Positions 61,448-64,000 of a DNA stretch of 64,000 nt are shown here, in pieces. The notes beneath the pieces were generated by a model. It saw nothing but the letters and a program-made list of their open reading frames with translations, was not told the origin of the DNA and made no database searches. Every line of letters begins with the position of its first letter. Position 1 is the first letter of the stretch. The position numbers were made by a program, and so were the translations under genes. The DNA is taken from positions 372,001 to 436,000 of the forward strand of contig NZ_JARGZF010000002.1 of assembly GCF_029222705.1 (NCBI RefSeq), in the 5' to 3' direction. This DNA is from Knoellia sp. p5-6-4 (lineage in GTDB: Bacteria > Actinomycetota > Actinomycetes > Actinomycetales > Dermatophilaceae).

Positions 61448-62343
61448 GCGCCTCGGTGCTGTTCGACGCCCCCGGGCCCAAGGCCCGCCGCCGCCACGCG
61501 CTGCTCGCCGGCCTCGGCGTGCTGCTCACCCTGCTACTGCTCTGGCTCGCGCTCGGGAAGATGGGCGACGCCGGCCAGCTCGAGAAGGACCTCTGGTCGC
61601 CGTTCCTCACCGCCGAGGTGTGGCAGGAGTACCTCCTCCCCGGCATCTGGGGCACCCTCAAGGCCGCGGCCATCTCGATGGTCCTGGCAGGCATCTTCGG
61701 GCTGGTGTTCGGCATCGGCCGCCTGTCGCACATCGCACCCATCCGCTGGGTCTCCGGTGTCGTCGTGGAGTTCTTCCGCTCCGTGCCCGTGCTGATCATG
61801 ATGATCTTCTTCTTCGGGCTCTACTCGGCGAACAGCGTCTTCGACAGCGAGCTCAACCCGCTCGCCGCCGTCGTCACCGGGCTGACCCTCTACAACGGCT
61901 CGGTCGTCGCCGAGCTCGTCCGCTCGGGCGTGTACTCGCTGCCCAAGGGCCAGTCCGAGGCCGGGCTGTCGATCGGCCTCACCCGTGACCAGGTGCTCCG
62001 CTCCATCCAGTTGCCGCAGGCCCTGACGGCGATGCTGCCGGCTCTGATCGGCCAGATGGTCGTCGTGCTCAAGGACTCGGCGCTCGGCTACGCGATCACC
62101 TACCTCGAGCTGCTCAACTGGTCCAAGACCTTGGGCTCGGCCTACGCCAACACGGTGCCTGCGTACATCGTGGCGGCCATCCTGTTCATCACCATGAACT
62201 ACCTGCTGACGGTTGCTGCCAGGCTGCTCGAGCAGCGGCTCAGCCGCCGCGGGCGGACCTCGCTCCCGGGGGTGGCCGAGGTGCCCTCCGGTGGTGACGT
62301 GGCGCCGGCCCCGACCGGCGGCATCGGCGGTCGCAAACCCTGA
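61444..62343 (+). CDS. gluD: Glutamate ABC transporter permease
   Basis: 299 residues from ATG 61444 overlapping gluC. An N-terminal helix (LLAGLGVLLTLLLLWLALG) is followed by the permease core GIWGTLKAAAISMVLAGIFG, FFRSVPVLIMMIFFF and the EAA loop KGQSEAGLSIGLTRDQVLRSI. The last 40 residues are a Gly/Pro/Arg cytosolic tail. Second half of the heterodimeric channel; the operon ends at the hairpin at 62357. Confidence 0.94.
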   Translation: MSASVLFDAPGPKARRRHALLAGLGVLLTLLLLWLALGKMGDAGQLEKDLWSPFLTAEVWQEYLLPGIWGTLKAAAISMVLAGIFGLVFGIGRLSHIAPIRWVSGVVVEFFRSVPVLIMMIFFFGLYSANSVFDSELNPLAAVVTGLTLYNGSVVAELVRSGVYSLPKGQSEAGLSIGLTRDQVLRSIQLPQALTAMLPALIGQMVVVLKDSALGYAITYLELLNWSKTLGSAYANTVPAYIVAAILFITMNYLLTVAARLLEQRLSRRGRTSLPGVAEVPSGGDVAPAPTGGIGGRKP

Positions 62344-62356
62344 CGGATGTGCAGCA

Positions 62357-62395
62357 CGACGAAGGCCCCGATCCACTGGATCGGGGCCTTCGTCG
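62357..62395. terminator. Terminator after gluABCD
   Basis: Perfect 19-bp inverted repeat (left arm starts CGACGAAGGCCCCGATCC) with a one-base centre, in practice a 17-bp stem and short loop. It lies between convergent gluD and tRNA-Asn. Confidence 0.88.
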
Positions 62396-62398
62396 CTG

Positions 62399-62474
62399 TG
62401 GCTCCCCCGGTTGGACTCGAACCAACAACCTGCCGGTTAACAGCCGGCTGCTCTGCCAATTGAGCTACAGGGGA
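62399..62474 (-). tRNA. tRNA-Asn (anticodon GTT)
   Basis: 76-nt cloverleaf on the minus strand with encoded CCA. Acceptor TCCCCTG pairs with CGGGGGA, discriminator G. Anticodon stem GCCGG/CCGGC with loop CTGTTAA (anticodon GTT). T arm GGTTCGAGTCC. Confidence 0.97.
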
Positions 62475-62578
62475 ATGGTCACCAGGCTGGGCCGTCGGGC
62501 CCGCCTCGATGGCGCTGCGCAACCATAGCAAAGGATGGGCCCGGGTCAGAAACGGGCTGGTCCCCCGTGTCTCCCCCA

Positions 62579-62642
62579 CGTCGACACGCTGGGAAACGGC
62601 CCTTCGCCGCCGCGCGAAGGGCCGTTTCCCAGCGTGTCGACG
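62579..62642 (-). terminator. Very long perfect hairpin downstream of dnaG operon
   Basis: 29-bp perfect stem (left arm begins CGTCGACACGCTGGG, right arm ends CCCAGCGTGTCGACG) with 6-base loop CGCCGC. It starts 33 bases beyond the stop of the dnaG-linked gene and precedes tRNA-Asn on the same strand. Probably the operon terminator, though the length is exceptional. Confidence 0.75.
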
Positions 62643-62675
62643 GCCGGAGGTAGGGCTCATGACGGCCGGAAGGGG

Positions 62676-63200
62676 TCAGCTCAGGCCGACCTGCTCCTTG
62701 AGGTAGGCCAGGGCCTGCGCGGTCTGCAGGTCGACCCCGGGGTCACCGGCGCGCACCCCCTTGCCCAGCACCACCTGCTCGAGCAGCTCACCGGAGGCCA
62801 GGTCCTTGCGGATGACCGCCCGGGCGCTGCGCCGCTCCCCCAGGTCGACCCGCTGCGCCAGGACGACGGAGGCCTGCACCCGCTCGCGGAGCGTCTCCGG
62901 GAGGAGCGTGGTCTCCTTGAGCACCCACTGGGCCGGCCGGTGACGGTCGACCCAGGTGACGGTGAGCAGGTAGGCGTCGTGGGACCACGAACCGGCGTCG
63001 ACCAGGTGCCACGGACGGTCGAGCACGACGTCGCCGGCCGGGCTCACGGCATACAGGCGGTGGTTGCTGGCCACGACGGTGGCCCCGGTGGTGTCGTCAC
63101 GGGCCCACGCGAGCAGCCGCTCGCCACGGCCCAGGACGAGGGCGTCACGGACCTCCTGCGGGACCTTCTCGGGGCGGTCCCGCCGCAGCGACCACCCCAT
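62676..63200 (-). CDS. Uncharacterised protein linked to dnaG
   Basis: 174 residues from ATG 63200, whose A is shared with the dnaG stop (TGATG). RDALVLGRGERLLAWARDDTTGATVVASNHRLYAV suggests a PH-like beta-barrel start, then VDAGSWSHDAYLLTVTWVD and LASGELLEQVVLGKGVRAGDPG. No signal peptide or membrane helix. Homologues are commonly found right after dnaG in this group of actinobacteria, from memory. Function unknown. Confidence 0.75.
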   Translation of the reverse strand: MGWSLRRDRPEKVPQEVRDALVLGRGERLLAWARDDTTGATVVASNHRLYAVSPAGDVVLDRPWHLVDAGSWSHDAYLLTVTWVDRHRPAQWVLKETTLLPETLRERVQASVVLAQRVDLGERRSARAVIRKDLASGELLEQVVLGKGVRAGDPGVDLQTAQALAYLKEQVGLS

Positions 63201-64000
63201 CAGCTGACCCGCTCGCGCAGGTCGGCCAGCTCGCGCTGGAGGGTCTGCAGCTCCCCGCTGAGCGCGCGGGACTGTGCCGGGTCGCTGTGCGGGTCAGCCG
63301 CCATCCGCCGCATTGCCGACATCGCGTCGGCGATCTTGCGGGTCAGGGAGATCTCCTTGACGCGGACGAGCAGGGCTGTGGTGTAGCGGCGCTCGGGCAG
63401 CCCGGTGGTCTTGTCGAACCGGGTGGGCAGCGGCGCCACCGCAAGCTCGGAGACCAGCGGCCGGACGGCCAGCGGCGCCGTCTCGGTGACCCTGTCGGCC
63501 CAGGCCTTCTCCGAGAGGCCAGGCTGCAGCCCACCGGCCGCCCGGATGCCGTCGAAGACGGCACGGTGGGCGGGGGCACCGAAGGACTCGGGGGCGATGG
63601 CGTCGACGTCGGCCGACTCGAAGCACGAGGGGAACTGCAGCAGGCACTGCAGGAGCTGTCGCTCGGCGAAGATGACGGGGTCGCGCAGGTCGGGCATCGG
63701 CATGGTGGCGCGCGCCTCCTCGACCGACGGTTCAGGCACCACGTCGACGTCGCGGCGGGCCGGCGCCCCGTGCGGGGTGTCCTCGCCCTTGGCCTCACGC
63801 GCGGCCATCCGGCCGGCACGGGCCACCTCGGCCTGCACCTGCTCCACCTCCACGCCGATCCAGCCCGCCACCGTGCGGGTGTACTCCGGGCGCATCGAGG
63901 TGTCGCGGATGTTGGCGACGATCGGCGCCGCCGCGCGCATGCCCTGCACGCGGCCCTCGGCGGTCGACAGGTCGAACCGGGCCAGCGTCGTGCGCACCGC
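63200..64000 (-). CDS. dnaG: DNA primase, C-terminal part (runs off window)
   Basis: About 266 residues of the 3' end are visible. FDLSTAEGRVQGMRAAAPIVANIRD and RPEYTRTVAGWIGV close the primase core, followed by a charged linker and the DnaB-helicase-binding domain (RDPVIFAERQLLQCLLQFP, PESFGAPAHRAVFDGI, RVKEISLTRKIADAMSAMRRM). DnaG makes RNA primers at the replication fork. The catalytic TOPRIM and zinc domains lie beyond the right edge. Coupled by TGATG overlap to the downstream gene. Confidence 0.94.
   Translation of the reverse strand, partial: AVRTTLARFDLSTAEGRVQGMRAAAPIVANIRDTSMRPEYTRTVAGWIGVEVEQVQAEVARAGRMAAREAKGEDTPHGAPARRDVDVVPEPSVEEARATMPMPDLRDPVIFAERQLLQCLLQFPSCFESADVDAIAPESFGAPAHRAVFDGIRAAGGLQPGLSEKAWADRVTETAPLAVRPLVSELAVAPLPTRFDKTTGLPERRYTTALLVRVKEISLTRKIADAMSAMRRMAADPHSDPAQSRALSGELQTLQRELADLRERVS

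Noticed and set aside
62420-62470. tRNA-Asn as an attachment site
   Set aside because: No duplicated tRNA segment found near it; the adjacent hairpin is unrelated in sequence.

Overview
The window is chromosomal DNA from a high-GC Gram-positive actinobacterium. GC content, heavy use of GTG starts, many TANNNT boxes placed 6-7 bases before a start codon (leaderless mRNAs), and gene order all point there. The block RNase H/phosphatase - zinc ribbon - Nif3 - AhpE-type peroxiredoxin - DUF3052 - aceE - fasR - fabD - fabH - acpP - fabF resembles the Rv2228c-Rv2245 neighbourhood of Mycobacterium. Family-level placement (for example Intrasporangiaceae) is my inference only.

Layout. 1-12 kb: tail of a class II glutamine amidotransferase, a repeat protein coupled to an RDD membrane protein, a GH15 glucan hydrolase, an RNB ribonuclease, a YaaA protein, a sulfur group (metZ, rhodanese, sulfite-oxidase-like enzyme), then the rnhA/phosphatase, zinc-ribbon and Nif3 operon with tRNA-Val. 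12-29.4 kb: core metabolism (peroxiredoxin, DUF3052, PH-domain membrane proteins, fdhD, an acyltransferase, pyruvate dehydrogenase E1, the FasR-controlled type II fatty acid synthase cluster, DUF3145). 29.6-37.1 kb: an accessory, decaying stretch beginning at a CAT-anticodon tRNA, with an att-like duplication, an integrase remnant and several broken genes around an intact TPR/adenylate cyclase, a DUF1996 protein and a terpene-cyclase-like protein. 37.2-44.7 kb: orphan UvrA-like ATPase, DUF389 protein, carboxylesterase, HPr-kinase-like protein.

44.4-50.8 kb is an arsenic-type locus: two ArsR repressors, two flavoprotein monooxygenase-like enzymes, an MFS exporter, DUF3703, ArsC and an Acr3 arsenite pump that carries an internal deletion and so looks dead. 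50.8-57.8 kb is a hypoxia/dormancy-type locus: DUF4118 sensor-like protein, PEP synthase, class I aldolase and P-type ATPase. DosR/DevR-like boxes lie about 42 bases before three predicted transcription starts. 59-62.3 kb is a complete gluABCD glutamate ABC transporter operon. The window closes with tRNA-Asn, a 29-bp perfect hairpin, a small hypothetical gene and the 3' part of dnaG.

Three signals stand out. The octamer GTATGCCG/CGGCATAC occurs at least 26 times on both strands, roughly ten times the composition expectation, and also builds two terminator stems. The second is the set of equally spaced DosR-like boxes. The third is the arsenic locus with coupled flavoprotein and exporter genes beside a broken Acr3.
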